From Mycobacterium pseudokansasii (lineage in GTDB: Bacteria; Actinomycetota; Actinomycetes; Mycobacteriales; Mycobacteriaceae), in the NCBI RefSeq assembly GCF_900566075.1, contig NZ_UPHU01000001.1:1240001-1304000 (forward strand): a stretch of DNA of 64,000 nt, in the 5' to 3' direction. The first letter of the stretch is position 1. Each line of letters starts with the position of its first letter. The translations under genes were made by a program, and so were the position numbers. The notes under the pieces were generated by a model. That model was not told the origin of the DNA. It worked only from the letters and a program-made list of their open reading frames with translations, and ran no database searches. Shown in pieces: positions 40,051-48,574 of this stretch.

Positions 40051-42269
40051 GCACCACCCTGCTGCCGTTGATCCCCGTCGCTCCCGCACCCACCGGACGC
40101 GGCGAGCTGACCTCCGCGGATGGGCGGCGGCTGCCGTTGAAGGCGATCAGCGTGGACACCGTTGTCGTCGGGATTACCGCGACCTCGACCGTGCGCCAGC
40201 GTTTCGTCAACTCCGGCGATACCAGCGTGGAAGCGACCTACGTGTTCCCACTGCCGGCTCGCGCTGGTGTCACCGATTTCGCGGCATCGCTGGCCGGGCG
40301 GCGGGTGATCGGAATGCTCAAAGAGCGCGCCCAGGCCCGCACGGACTACGAGCAGGCCTTGGCCGCCGGCCGGCGCGCCGCGATCGTGGAGGAGGACCGC
40401 TCCGATGTGTTCTCGGTGCGGGTGGGCAATCTCGGGCCGGGTGAGCAAGCCACCATCGAACTGCGGCTGACCGGCCCGCTGGCATTCGAGGACGGCGAGG
40501 CCACCTTCCGCTTCCCGCTCGTGGTCGCCCATCGCTACACCGCTGGAACCCCGCTGCCCGGTGACCAGACGGGTCCGGGAGTGGCGCGCGACACCGATGT
40601 GGTGCCCGACGCGTCACGGCTCACGCCGCCGCGGCTGGCCGACGACGAGGAGCGACCCGACCTGCAGATCTCGGTCACTGTCGATGGCGCCGGCCTGCCT
40701 GTCTCGGACCTGCGGAGCTCGCTTCCCACCGCCGTGCTCGAAGACTCGGCCGACGGGCCGACCCGGCTGGGGGTGGAGCCGGGCGCTCGGGCCGACCGTG
40801 ATTTTGTGCTGCGCTTCCGCCTCGACCGCGGCGCGCTGTCGTCGTCGGCGCTGCTGGTCCCGGATGCCGACGGTGATGAAGGCACCTGGTCGGTCACCCT
40901 GGTGCCGCCGGCCGAGCCGTCCAGCGCGCCGCGGGATGTGGTTGTGGTGCTGGATCGTTCGGGGTCGATGGGCGGCTGGAAGATGGTCGCCGGCCGCCGA
41001 GCGGCAGGGCGCATCGTGGACATGCTCGACACCGTCGACCGGTTCTGCGTGCTGGCTTTCGACGACCACATCGACACACCCGCCGATATGGCGCCAGGGC
41101 TGCTCGAGGGCTCCGACCAGAACCGGTTCGCCGCGGCGTCTTGGCTGGGCTCGTTGCGCAGCCGGGGCGGGACGGAGATGGCCGAGCCGCTGCAGCAGGC
41201 CGTGCAGATGCTCGCCGCCTCGGGGGAGGACCGGCAGGCCAGCGTGGTGTTGGTGACCGATGGCCAGATCACCGGGGAGGACCACCTGTTGCGAACCTTG
41301 GCGCCCTCGATCGGGCGAACCCGCATCTACTGCGTGGGCATCGACCGGGCGGTCAACGCCGGCTTCCTGGACCGGCTGGCCCGGCTGGGCCGCGGGCGCG
41401 CCGAGCTGGTGGAGTCCGAGGCCCGCCTGGACGAGGCGATGTCCCGACTGGCCCGGACCATCGGGCGCCCGGCGCTGACTTCGGTGCGGGTACGCGCCGA
41501 GGGTCTCGAGATCCTCGAGGGCAGCACCACGCCCAGCCGGATGCCCGACGCCTTCGCCGGCGTGCCCTGCGTGGTCTCCGGGCGCTATCGCGGTGCTGGC
41601 GGCCTACTGACCGAGGTCGCGCTGCGCGTCGAGGCCGACGCCCCCGGCGGCCCGTTCGCCGTGCCACTACCCGCCCGGGTATCAGCGGAAGCTATTGCAG
41701 TGCAGACGATTTGGGCGCGATCGGTGGTGCGTGACCTGGAGGACGACTACGCGTCGGGCCGCCACTCGGAGGAGCTGGCGGCGCGTCTGGTCGCGCACTC
41801 GATCCGGTTCGGAGTGCTGTCGAGGTTCACCGCGTTCGTGGCCATCGATCCCGAGCACACCGAGGCCGGCCCGCTCACCGAAATTGTGCAGCCCGTCGAG
41901 CAGCCGTCGGGCTGGGTCGGTTTCCTGCCGGCTCCGGCAGCGGCTGCGGCGCGCGGTATCGCCGCGATGGCGAGCGCCGTACCGCTCGCCGGTGCACCGG
42001 CCGCGCCGAAACACGCCCTCAAGGAACTGCTCAAGCTGCTGGAGAAGGGACTGGCCGGCGGCGACGATTCCGGACTCGACGAGGTCTGTGCCGAACTGAT
42101 CGGTCATCGCGACGCAGCGACCGATCCCAATCTGACGGCGGCGCTGACGGTGCTGTGCGACACGCTGACCAGATACCTGTGCAGCCCGACCGAGGAGGGA
42201 GCGCTGCAGGTGCGCGAGGCGGTCGGGGCGGTCAGGAAGGTGCTGCCCAAGCGACGGTTCTGGCTTTAG
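40047..42269 (+). CDS. VIT and von Willebrand factor A domain protein
   Basis: 740 residues from the ATG at 40047, in an ATGA overlap with merR. An N-terminal VIT domain (about residues 12-145: VRQRFVNSGDTSVEATYVFPLP, then RAQARTDYEQALAAGRRAAIVEE) is followed by a VWA domain from about residue 293 with MIDAS DRSGSMGGW and a later TDGQITGED. The same VIT-VWA order occurs in inter-alpha-trypsin inhibitor heavy chains and in bacterial proteins of unknown function. The C-terminal region contains an Ala-rich stretch and ends PKRRFWL. No signal peptide is seen, so it may be cytosolic. The role is unknown; translational coupling to MerR suggests a regulated stress response. Confidence 0.88.
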   Translation: MSTTLLPLIPVAPAPTGRGELTSADGRRLPLKAISVDTVVVGITATSTVRQRFVNSGDTSVEATYVFPLPARAGVTDFAASLAGRRVIGMLKERAQARTDYEQALAAGRRAAIVEEDRSDVFSVRVGNLGPGEQATIELRLTGPLAFEDGEATFRFPLVVAHRYTAGTPLPGDQTGPGVARDTDVVPDASRLTPPRLADDEERPDLQISVTVDGAGLPVSDLRSSLPTAVLEDSADGPTRLGVEPGARADRDFVLRFRLDRGALSSSALLVPDADGDEGTWSVTLVPPAEPSSAPRDVVVVLDRSGSMGGWKMVAGRRAAGRIVDMLDTVDRFCVLAFDDHIDTPADMAPGLLEGSDQNRFAAASWLGSLRSRGGTEMAEPLQQAVQMLAASGEDRQASVVLVTDGQITGEDHLLRTLAPSIGRTRIYCVGIDRAVNAGFLDRLARLGRGRAELVESEARLDEAMSRLARTIGRPALTSVRVRAEGLEILEGSTTPSRMPDAFAGVPCVVSGRYRGAGGLLTEVALRVEADAPGGPFAVPLPARVSAEAIAVQTIWARSVVRDLEDDYASGRHSEELAARLVAHSIRFGVLSRFTAFVAIDPEHTEAGPLTEIVQPVEQPSGWVGFLPAPAAAAARGIAAMASAVPLAGAPAAPKHALKELLKLLEKGLAGGDDSGLDEVCAELIGHRDAATDPNLTAALTVLCDTLTRYLCSPTEEGALQVREAVGAVRKVLPKRRFWL

Positions 42270-42599
42270 CGGCCCACCTCGCCGAGCACCCCGCGCAGGG
42301 TGGCTTCGATGGTGTCGAATTCGGCCTGGCCGCTGATCAGCGGCGGCGCCAGCTGGATCACCGGATCGCCCCGGTCGTCGGTGCGGCAATAGAGCCCGGC
42401 TTCGAACAGCGCCGCGGACACCCGGCTCAGCAACGATCGGCGTTCCTCGCCGGTGAAGGTCTGCTTGGTCGCCCGGTCTTTGACCAGCTCGATGCTGAAG
42501 AAGAAGCCCTCGCCGCGCACGTCGCCGACGATCGGCAGGTCGTAGAGCCTTTCCAGGGCGGCGCGCAGTACGGGGGAGTGCTGCTTGACGCGGTCGTTG
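42251..42599. repeat. 349-bp direct repeat, copy 1
   Basis: Matches 44798-45146 with only two mismatches seen by eye. It starts inside the last 19 bases of the VIT/VWA gene and covers the 3' end of the neighbouring aminotransferase gene. The two copies flank an inserted 2.2-kb toxin-like module; starts are 2547 bases apart. Confidence 0.93.
42266..42599 (-). pseudogene. Orphan C-terminal fragment of the aminotransferase gene
   Basis: Encodes the last roughly 111 residues of the class III aminotransferase at 44813-46138 (RGEGFFFSIELVKDRATKQT through LRGVLGEVGR), then stops matching at 42600 where the inserted module begins. No start or cofactor domain is present. It arose by duplication of the target region. 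Confidence 0.92.
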
Positions 42600-42697
42600 T
42601 TTCAGGCGCGTGGCCAGAGGCGGCGGAGGCGAACATCGACGGTGTCGGGCTCCAACTTATGTACGGGCCACAGACCTGGGATCGGTTACGACAGGTA

Positions 42698-42725
42698 CGA
42701 AAGTGACGCGACGACTACACTTTCG
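42698..42725. promoter_or_regulatory. 8-bp inverted repeat upstream of the toxin-like module
   Basis: CGAAAGTG (42698-42705) and CACTTTCG (42718-42725) are exact reverse complements with a 12-base spacer, ending 3 bases before the GTG of the first module gene. It may be an operator or a 5' RNA stem that covers the ribosome site. No Shine-Dalgarno is visible between them. Confidence 0.5.
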
Positions 42726-42728
42726 CCA

Positions 42729-43028
42729 GTGCAGCAGCGATTGCGTGTCGATAGTGCCGGGCTCGGGACCATGGCGGGTCGATGGGGTGCTTCGGTAAGC
42801 GATCTGAGCGACGTCGGGGCTCCGGCGGAGCTGGGCTTGTCGGTTCAGGCCAGCGTGGTAGCGGTCAACAGCGCCCAGGCTGACATCGCCGTCTTCGCCG
42901 CGGCGCTGGCAACGCAGGTGGACGCCCATGCAACCCTCGTCACCGAGGCTGTTAATAGCTACCTCGCCAACGAGACCCGCTCCGCGACAATGCTGGCCGT
43001 GGTGGCCTTTCCGGTGACCGGCGTGTAG
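42729..43028 (+). CDS. Small helical ESX-associated protein, likely partner of downstream toxin-like gene
   Basis: 99 residues from GTG at 42729. Ala/Val-rich and predicted all-helical, with no signal peptide; VQASVVAVNSAQADIAVFAA and DAHATLVTEAVNSYLANE suggest a helix-turn-helix like EsxB or PE-type partners. I do not see a WXG or YxxxD motif inside it (NSYLANE is the nearest). It ends 2 bases before the next start, a spacing typical for co-secreted ESX pairs. Proposed role: chaperone or secretion partner of the following protein. This is inference from size and position. Confidence 0.65.
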   Translation: MQQRLRVDSAGLGTMAGRWGASVSDLSDVGAPAELGLSVQASVVAVNSAQADIAVFAAALATQVDAHATLVTEAVNSYLANETRSATMLAVVAFPVTGV

Positions 43029-43030
43029 GG

Positions 43031-44287
43031 ATGTCTGCGGTCACGGCGTTTCCCAGCCTTTCGGAGTTGTTGGCCTGGCCCACCGACCACTTAACGGAGG
43101 CTGCTGACAACTGGGTGGCCGTTGGTGGGCGCTGCTACGGGGTGGCCAATCAGGTCTGGCGGGATGTGCTAGCGGTGGATTGGCAGGGCGCAGCCGCCGA
43201 TGCACTGCGAACCGAGACGCATGACGACATGATGACGACCAGTGCGGTAGTTGACCAGTTGCATGAGGCGGCCAAGGTTGCCCGTAGCGGTGCCTCGGAT
43301 CTGTTTGCAGCGCGCTCGCGGCTCCGTTACGCCGTCCAGGATGCTCGCGCGGCGGGCTTTGCGGTGGGTGATGACCTTTCGGTCACCGACCGCCTGGCTG
43401 GTGGGTCGGCAGCGCAGCGGGCCGCCCGGCAAGCTCAAGCGCAGGCCTTCGCGGGCGACATCCGGCTGCGGGCTGTGCAACTGGTCGGCCTGGACCAGCA
43501 AGTCGCCGCCAAGGTCACTGCAGCCGTGGCCGGTATCCGCAAGGCCTTCCCACAACCCCGTGTCCCTGCCATTTTGCCGAAAGACAACCGGGTCCACGCC
43601 GTCGACCACTACACGTGGAAACAAGACCCGGCACCACCACCCGGACCGGGGCCTACCAACGGTCCAACCGCCGACGACATCCGCCGGATACTTGACAAAC
43701 TCCCTGTCGGCGACAGACCCGAAGTCAGAGAAGTTCGCTCCCAGCAGGATCTCGACAATCTCTGGAAATGGATGCAAGAGCACGGGGTTGAGCGGCCGGG
43801 TGGCTACGGTGGGATTCCCGGCGAGATGCGACAATTGCCCGACGGCACCATCGTCGGACGGCGTGAAGCAGCCGGCTCCACGAAGTTACCGGCGCTGGAT
43901 GTCCGCATTCCAGGCGAAGGCGGCTATGTCAAGGTGCACATCAACCCAAGCCGAGGAGGAGTACCGGACATCTCGGCGCCAGTTAGACCAATGCAACCTG
44001 AGGCGCCACCTGTCCGGGCGCCGCTCCAACCCGCACCCGTTCCGCGCCCATCGTCGAGCCGGGGCCAGGTCGCGTCGGGCCAGTGCCACCGTTCGTTGGT
44101 GGCGGCCCGGTACCACCAGAATCCATCCCGCACCCGGTTCACCCGCCTCATAGTCACCACGGACCGCCAGTATTGGGCAAGGATGAACTACCCGATTTGG
44201 ACGAGTTTGCCCCGGGCTGACGACACGCTGGCTCCTTGCCCATCGTCGGTGCAACGGCGACTTAGTGACCCCGCGAAGGAGTTTTAG
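43031..44287 (+). CDS. WXG-type polymorphic toxin-like protein with C-terminal frameshift
   Basis: The open frame gives 418 residues. The N-terminal part is helical with WQG at residues 51-53 and the pattern of ESX-secreted WXG proteins (YGVANQVWRDVLAVDWQGAA). A Pro-rich hinge (DPAPPPGPGPTNGPTADD) follows at about 200, then a small domain with QLPDGTIVGRREAAGSTKLP and VKVHINPSRGG (about 265-305), a pattern like compact nuclease toxins. Near 44050 the frame seems to lose one base in a CCC run: one frame over, the sequence reads VGPVPPFVGGGPVPP and then HHGPPVLGKDELPDLDEFAP, ending at 44220, which is a far more natural tail than the out-of-frame Arg/Ser-rich end. The protein may therefore end at 44220. 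The next gene is a candidate immunity protein. Confidence 0.7.
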   Translation: MSAVTAFPSLSELLAWPTDHLTEAADNWVAVGGRCYGVANQVWRDVLAVDWQGAAADALRTETHDDMMTTSAVVDQLHEAAKVARSGASDLFAARSRLRYAVQDARAAGFAVGDDLSVTDRLAGGSAAQRAARQAQAQAFAGDIRLRAVQLVGLDQQVAAKVTAAVAGIRKAFPQPRVPAILPKDNRVHAVDHYTWKQDPAPPPGPGPTNGPTADDIRRILDKLPVGDRPEVREVRSQQDLDNLWKWMQEHGVERPGGYGGIPGEMRQLPDGTIVGRREAAGSTKLPALDVRIPGEGGYVKVHINPSRGGVPDISAPVRPMQPEAPPVRAPLQPAPVPRPSSSRGQVASGQCHRSLVAARYHQNPSRTRFTRLIVTTDRQYWARMNYPIWTSLPRADDTLAPCPSSVQRRLSDPAKEF

Positions 44288-44320
44288 AATGATGGCCTCC
44301 GAACCGGAATCGAAATCTTG

Positions 44321-44671
44321 ATGACCCCACGGGAGCGCCTGCGCACAGAGTTGCTCATCAGTGGACTCTACGATTTGGTGCCACTGGCTCAGGTCGAATC
44401 GGTGATCACCCGCGACACTCTGGCAACAACCCCCGCGGAGCAACAATCATTAGTACTGTCCGTCGTCCGGTCGCTTGTTGACGATGGACTCATGACGGTT
44501 GAGGGTTGGGACGACCTGTCGCTGGACGAATCGATGGCACGTGTGTACGACCTCTTTGTGAACCATTATGACGATCCGGGAATGTGGGCGTTCTCTGTCT
44601 GGCTAAAACTCACCGAAACGGGCAAGTTCATAGCGAAGCAGCTCGAGAAATCTGCTCAAGCCGGCGCATAA
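44321..44671 (+). CDS. Small acidic protein, candidate immunity protein
   Basis: 116 residues from the ATG at 44321. Acidic, soluble and mixed alpha-rich (TPRERLRTELLISGLYDLVPL; DDGLMTVEGWDDLSLDESMA; VYDLFVNHYDDPGMWAF). No known domain recognised. It sits about 100 bases downstream of the toxin-like gene in the same orientation, inside the repeat-flanked module, where an immunity gene is expected. A short inverted repeat (AGCCGGC...GCCGGCT, 44659-44679) overlaps its end and could be a terminator. Confidence 0.65.
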   Translation: MTPRERLRTELLISGLYDLVPLAQVESVITRDTLATTPAEQQSLVLSVVRSLVDDGLMTVEGWDDLSLDESMARVYDLFVNHYDDPGMWAFSVWLKLTETGKFIAKQLEKSAQAGA

Positions 44672-44797
44672 AGCCGGCTCGGCGTCGAGCTGCTCTCCCC
44701 TAGCTGCAGAGATGAACGATCCCGCGGCCACTGGCGAATTGCCGCATCCTTTCCGGCGGGCGAGAAAAGCACGCTCCGTCTGCCGAAATGGCGCCGA

Positions 44798-45146
44798 GCG
44801 ACGGTTCTGGCTTTAGCGGCCCACCTCGCCGAGCACCCCGCGCAGGGTGGCTTCGATGGTGTCGAATTCGGCCTGGCCGCTGATCAGCGGCGGCGCCAGC
44901 TGGATCACCGGATCGCCCCGGTCGTCGGTGCGGCAATACAGCCCGGCTTCGAACAGCGCCGCGGAAACCCGGCTCAGCAACGATCGGCGTTCCTCGCCGG
45001 TGAAGGTCTGCTTGGTCGCCCGGTCTTTGACCAGCTCGATGCTGAAGAAGAAGCCCTCGCCGCGCACGTCGCCGACGATCGGCAGGTCGTAGAGCCTTTC
45101 CAGGGCGGCGCGCAGTACGGGGGAGTGCTGCTTGACGCGGTCGTTG
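44798..45146. repeat. 349-bp direct repeat, copy 2 (inside intact aminotransferase gene)
   Basis: Same sequence as 42251-42599 except for two substitutions (G/C near 44940 and C/A near 44966). Its first 19 bases duplicate the last codons of the VIT/VWA gene, which places the ancestral junction between those two genes. Confidence 0.93.
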
Positions 45147-46138
45147 AGGCCCTCGCGCTCGAAGATGTCAAGGTTGGCCAGCGCGACGGCCGTCGACACC
45201 GGATGTCCGCCGAAGGTGTAGCCGTGCGCGAACATCGTCGTGCCGTCGTTGAACGGCTCGAAGACCCGGTCGCTGGCGATCATCGCGCCCAGCGGCGAGT
45301 AACCGGAGGTCAGGCCCTTGGCGCAGGTGATCATGTCCGGCACGTAGCCGAAGTCGTCACAGGCGAACATCGACCCGATCCGGCCGAACGCGCAGATCAC
45401 CTCGTCGGAGACCAGCAGCACGTCGTAGGAGTCGCAGATCTCGCGGACCCGCTGGAAATAGCCCGGCGGCGGCGGGATGGAACCGCCGGCGTTCTGCACC
45501 GGTTCCAGGAACACCGCGGCCACGGTGTCGGGTCCTTCGAACTCGATGGCCTCGGCGATCCGGTCGGCGGCCCACTGCCCGAACGTGTTGATGTCGGTGT
45601 CGAATGGCCGCGGCGCGCGGTAGAAGTTGGTGTTGGGCACCCGGAACCCGCCCGGGGTGACCGGCTCGAACGGCGCCTTGTACGCCGGCAGGCCGGTGAT
45701 GGCCAGCGCGCCCTGGGTGGTGCCGTGGTAGGCGGTCGCCCGCGAAATGACCTTGTGTTTGCCCGGTTTTCCGGTGAGCTTGAAGTACTGCTTGGCGACT
45801 TTCCAGGCCGTTTCGACGGCCTCGGTGCCGCCGCTGGTGAAGAACACCCGGTTCAGGTCTCCGGGCGCGTAGCGGGCGAGCCGCTCGGCAAGCTCGATCG
45901 CCGTCGGGGTGGCATATCCCCACAGCGGGAAGTACGACAGCGTGCCCGCCTGGCGGGCGGCGGCCTCGGCGAGCTCGCTGCGGCCGTGACCGACCTGGAC
46001 CACGAACAGCCCGGACAGCGCGTCGAGGTAGCTCTTGCCGCGGTCGTCGTAAATAGTGACGCCGTCGCCGCGGGTGATGACCGGCGGTGTGATCCCCGCG
46101 CCGTGCCGGGCGAAGTGAAGCCACAGATTGCTCGTCAT
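44813..46138 (-). CDS. Class III aminotransferase (Rv3329-like)
   Basis: 441 residues from the ATG at 46138 (MTSNLWLHFARHG). A PLP-dependent fold type I omega-aminotransferase: FFTSGGTEAVETAWK binds phosphate, SRATAYHGTTQGAL, VFLEPVQNAGGSIPPP, LLVSDEVICAFGRIG (Asp for the pyridine nitrogen) and MITCAKGLTSGYSPLGA (Schiff-base Lys). Typical substrates are omega-amino acids, polyamines or beta-alanine-like compounds; pyruvate is a usual acceptor. The 3' end is the source of the 349-bp repeat. Divergent from sigJ with a 33-base gap. Confidence 0.94.
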   Translation of the reverse strand: MTSNLWLHFARHGAGITPPVITRGDGVTIYDDRGKSYLDALSGLFVVQVGHGRSELAEAAARQAGTLSYFPLWGYATPTAIELAERLARYAPGDLNRVFFTSGGTEAVETAWKVAKQYFKLTGKPGKHKVISRATAYHGTTQGALAITGLPAYKAPFEPVTPGGFRVPNTNFYRAPRPFDTDINTFGQWAADRIAEAIEFEGPDTVAAVFLEPVQNAGGSIPPPPGYFQRVREICDSYDVLLVSDEVICAFGRIGSMFACDDFGYVPDMITCAKGLTSGYSPLGAMIASDRVFEPFNDGTTMFAHGYTFGGHPVSTAVALANLDIFEREGLNDRVKQHSPVLRAALERLYDLPIVGDVRGEGFFFSIELVKDRATKQTFTGEERRSLLSRVSAALFEAGLYCRTDDRGDPVIQLAPPLISGQAEFDTIEATLRGVLGEVGR

Positions 46139-46171
46139 TTGTTCGCGAGCGTAGCGGTTAAGCTCGAAGCC

Positions 46172-47092
46172 ATGGCACTGTCTGCCACCGGGATACAGGT
46201 CACCGAATTCGAGGCGCTGCGACCGCATCTGATGTCGGTCGCCTATCGGCTCACCGGGACCGTGGCCGACGCCGAGGACATCGTTCAGGAGGCCTGGCTG
46301 CGCTGGTCCGCGCAGGACCGGGCGATTGAAGACCTGCGCGCCTGGCTCACCACCGTGGTGAGCCGCCTGGGTCTGGACCGGTTGCGGTCGGCGACGCACC
46401 GCAGGGAAACGTATACCGGCAACTGGCTGCCCGAACCGGTGGTGACCGGATTCGACGGCGCCGATCCGCTGGGAGTTGTTGTCGCACAAGAGGATGCGCG
46501 GTTTGCGGCGATGGTGGTGCTGGAGCGGTTGTCGCCCGATCAGCGGGTCGCGTTCGTGCTGCACGACGGGTTCTCGGTGCCGTTCGCCGACATCGCCGAC
46601 GTGCTGGGCACCAGCGAAGCCGCCGCCCGGCAGCTGGCGTCGCGGGCGCGCAGGGCTGTCGCTGTCGATCCGCCGCCGAAGGCGGACCTCACCCACAACG
46701 AGGTGGTCGGCAAGTTGATGGCCGCCATGGCCGCCGGCGATCTGGAAGCCGTGGTGTCGCTGCTGCATCCCGACGTGACTTTTACCGGCGACTCGAATGG
46801 CAAGGCGCCCACCGCCGTTCAGGTTATTCACGGCGCGGACAAGGTGGCTCGGTTCATGTTCGGCCTGGCGCGGCGCTATGGCCCGGCGTTTTTCACCGCG
46901 AATCAGCTGGCATTGGTCAACGGGGAACTCGGCGCCTACACGACGGGTTTCGCCGGTGTCGACGGGCATCGGGACATGGCGCCGCGGATCACCGCGATGA
47001 CGGTTCGCGAGGGAAAGGTCTGTGCGATATGGGATATCGCCAACCCCGACAAGTTCACCGGGTCGCCGCTGCGGGCTACACCGGCAGGATGA
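46172..47092 (+). CDS. sigJ: ECF sigma factor SigJ
   Basis: 306 residues from the ATG at 46172. Region 2 is visible as AYRLTGTVADAEDIVQEAWLRW and region 4 as LSPDQRVAFVLHDGFSVPFADI with ASRARRAV (about residues 125-170). A C-terminal SnoaL-like domain of about 120 residues (HNEVVGKLMAAMAAGDLEAVV onward) marks the ECF41 group, in which this domain controls activity in cis in place of a separate anti-sigma factor. The order and length match M. tuberculosis SigJ (Rv3328c), linked to peroxide resistance. Its 3' end overlaps the convergent PE-hydrolase gene by 17 bases. Confidence 0.94.
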   Translation: MALSATGIQVTEFEALRPHLMSVAYRLTGTVADAEDIVQEAWLRWSAQDRAIEDLRAWLTTVVSRLGLDRLRSATHRRETYTGNWLPEPVVTGFDGADPLGVVVAQEDARFAAMVVLERLSPDQRVAFVLHDGFSVPFADIADVLGTSEAAARQLASRARRAVAVDPPPKADLTHNEVVGKLMAAMAAGDLEAVVSLLHPDVTFTGDSNGKAPTAVQVIHGADKVARFMFGLARRYGPAFFTANQLALVNGELGAYTTGFAGVDGHRDMAPRITAMTVREGKVCAIWDIANPDKFTGSPLRATPAG

Positions 47093-48500
47093 TCGCGGCG
47101 GTCGGGCCGAGGAAGATCGCCTGACCGCCGGGGGGAACGTAGTTGCCCGTGGGCCCGTAGATGCCTTGAGCCAGTGGGTTGGTCGGACCCAATCCGTTCC
47201 ACATGTCGTTGATCCAGCCCGTGGACAGCGTGTACACCGCCGAGGTGGCGCCGGGCGGGGAGAACCCGGTCACCAACTGCAGGATCAAGTCGGTGACGGG
47301 GTTCAGGCCCAGCATCGAGTCGACGTGCGAGCCGCCCACGATCTCGGCGCCGACGAACTGGCTCGGGTACAGACCGACCAGTTGATTCGTGGTGTTGCCG
47401 AAGGCGTTCCACGGCTGCGGTGGCGCGGCGACCGTATAGACGGGGACATTGGCCGCCTGCAGGTTGGCGATCGCATTCCCGAAGGCCGTGGCGTTGTTGG
47501 CGACGCCGTCGAACATCACCACACCCTTGAGGTGGTTGGTGCCGCCCCCGAGGGCGGCGAGGTAATTCCCGCCGGCGATCGTGGCCAGGCCGCCGCCGGC
47601 GGAGTGTCCGGACAGGATGAAATCCTGCGGCAGCGTGCCGAAATAACCGGCCCGTTGCGCGCTGATGTTCAGATTCGTCTGGGGACCCAGGAACAACGAC
47701 GCCACGCCCTGCTGCATCTCCGGGCTGCTCAGAAACAGGCCGAACGGCAACGGAATCGACGGGATGGTCGGAGTGACCACGACGCTGTTGGTCTGCTGCG
47801 CCAGCTCGATGGCCAACGGCTGGTACAACAAACCGAAAGCGCCGAAGCCGTGCTGCAGATAGACGGTGCCGGTGGCGTTCACCGACCCGTTCGCCTGCGT
47901 CGGGAAGTACCACAGCGCGGGGGCCGGGTAGTTGAACTGGGGAATCGTAAAGCCGAGGAAGGAACTTGGGCCGACGGGGATTTGCAGGAACGAGAACCCG
48001 ATCCTGACCCCGGTCACTCCGTTGGTGCCCGGGGCGGTGAGGACGGTGGAGGGGAAGTTCAGCACTCCGCCCAAACCCACCGCATTGGTGGCCGAGTTGA
48101 GCAGCGCTCCCAGCGTTGCGCTACCGGGGCCACCGATGAGCGGAGGCCCCAGCAGCCGTTCAAGGGGTGAAAACAGACTTCCGACTTGCGCCAACAGCGA
48201 CCCCAGCGGTGACGCATTCGCGGCCTCGGCGGCCGCGTACGCGGCCCCGGCCGCGCTCAACGCGCGCGAGAACTCGTTGTGAAACAGCGTTGTCCGGGCG
48301 ACCAGTGTTTGAAACTCTTGGGCGTAGCCGCCGAAAAGCGTCGCGATCGCTGTCGACACCTCGTCGGCCGCAGCCGCGGCGATCCTCGTCGTCGAAGACG
48401 ACGCCGCAGCCGCGGCCTTCCTGATCGCCTCCTCGATCCCGGTCAAGTTCCCGGAAGCTGTGGCAATAGCCTCGGGTGCTGCGATCACATACGACGACAT
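47076..48500 (-). CDS. PE-domain serine hydrolase (alpha/beta fold)
   Basis: 474 residues from the ATG at 48500. Residues 1-95 form a PE domain (MSSYVIAAPEAIATASGNLT, then FGGYAQEFQTLVARTTLFHNEF with a YxxxE-like motif), which directs type VII (ESX-5 type) secretion. After a linker, a hydrolase domain shows VYLQHGFGAFGLLYQPL, nucleophile motif SGHSAGGGLATI (Ser near 298), and GGSHVDSMLG for the catalytic His. This layout resembles PE-lipase/esterases such as LipY and PE16. Surface or secreted esterase activity on lipids is likely; the exact substrate is unknown. The PE domain lacks a PGRS repeat. Confidence 0.9.
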   Translation of the reverse strand: MSSYVIAAPEAIATASGNLTGIEEAIRKAAAAASSSTTRIAAAAADEVSTAIATLFGGYAQEFQTLVARTTLFHNEFSRALSAAGAAYAAAEAANASPLGSLLAQVGSLFSPLERLLGPPLIGGPGSATLGALLNSATNAVGLGGVLNFPSTVLTAPGTNGVTGVRIGFSFLQIPVGPSSFLGFTIPQFNYPAPALWYFPTQANGSVNATGTVYLQHGFGAFGLLYQPLAIELAQQTNSVVVTPTIPSIPLPFGLFLSSPEMQQGVASLFLGPQTNLNISAQRAGYFGTLPQDFILSGHSAGGGLATIAGGNYLAALGGGTNHLKGVVMFDGVANNATAFGNAIANLQAANVPVYTVAAPPQPWNAFGNTTNQLVGLYPSQFVGAEIVGGSHVDSMLGLNPVTDLILQLVTGFSPPGATSAVYTLSTGWINDMWNGLGPTNPLAQGIYGPTGNYVPPGGQAIFLGPTAAIILPV

Positions 48501-48574
48501 CGGCGGCCCCCTTTCAGGTTGGCCGACAACCTTCGGACTGCTGTCACATGGTACGGGATCGGGCACGATTTAGT

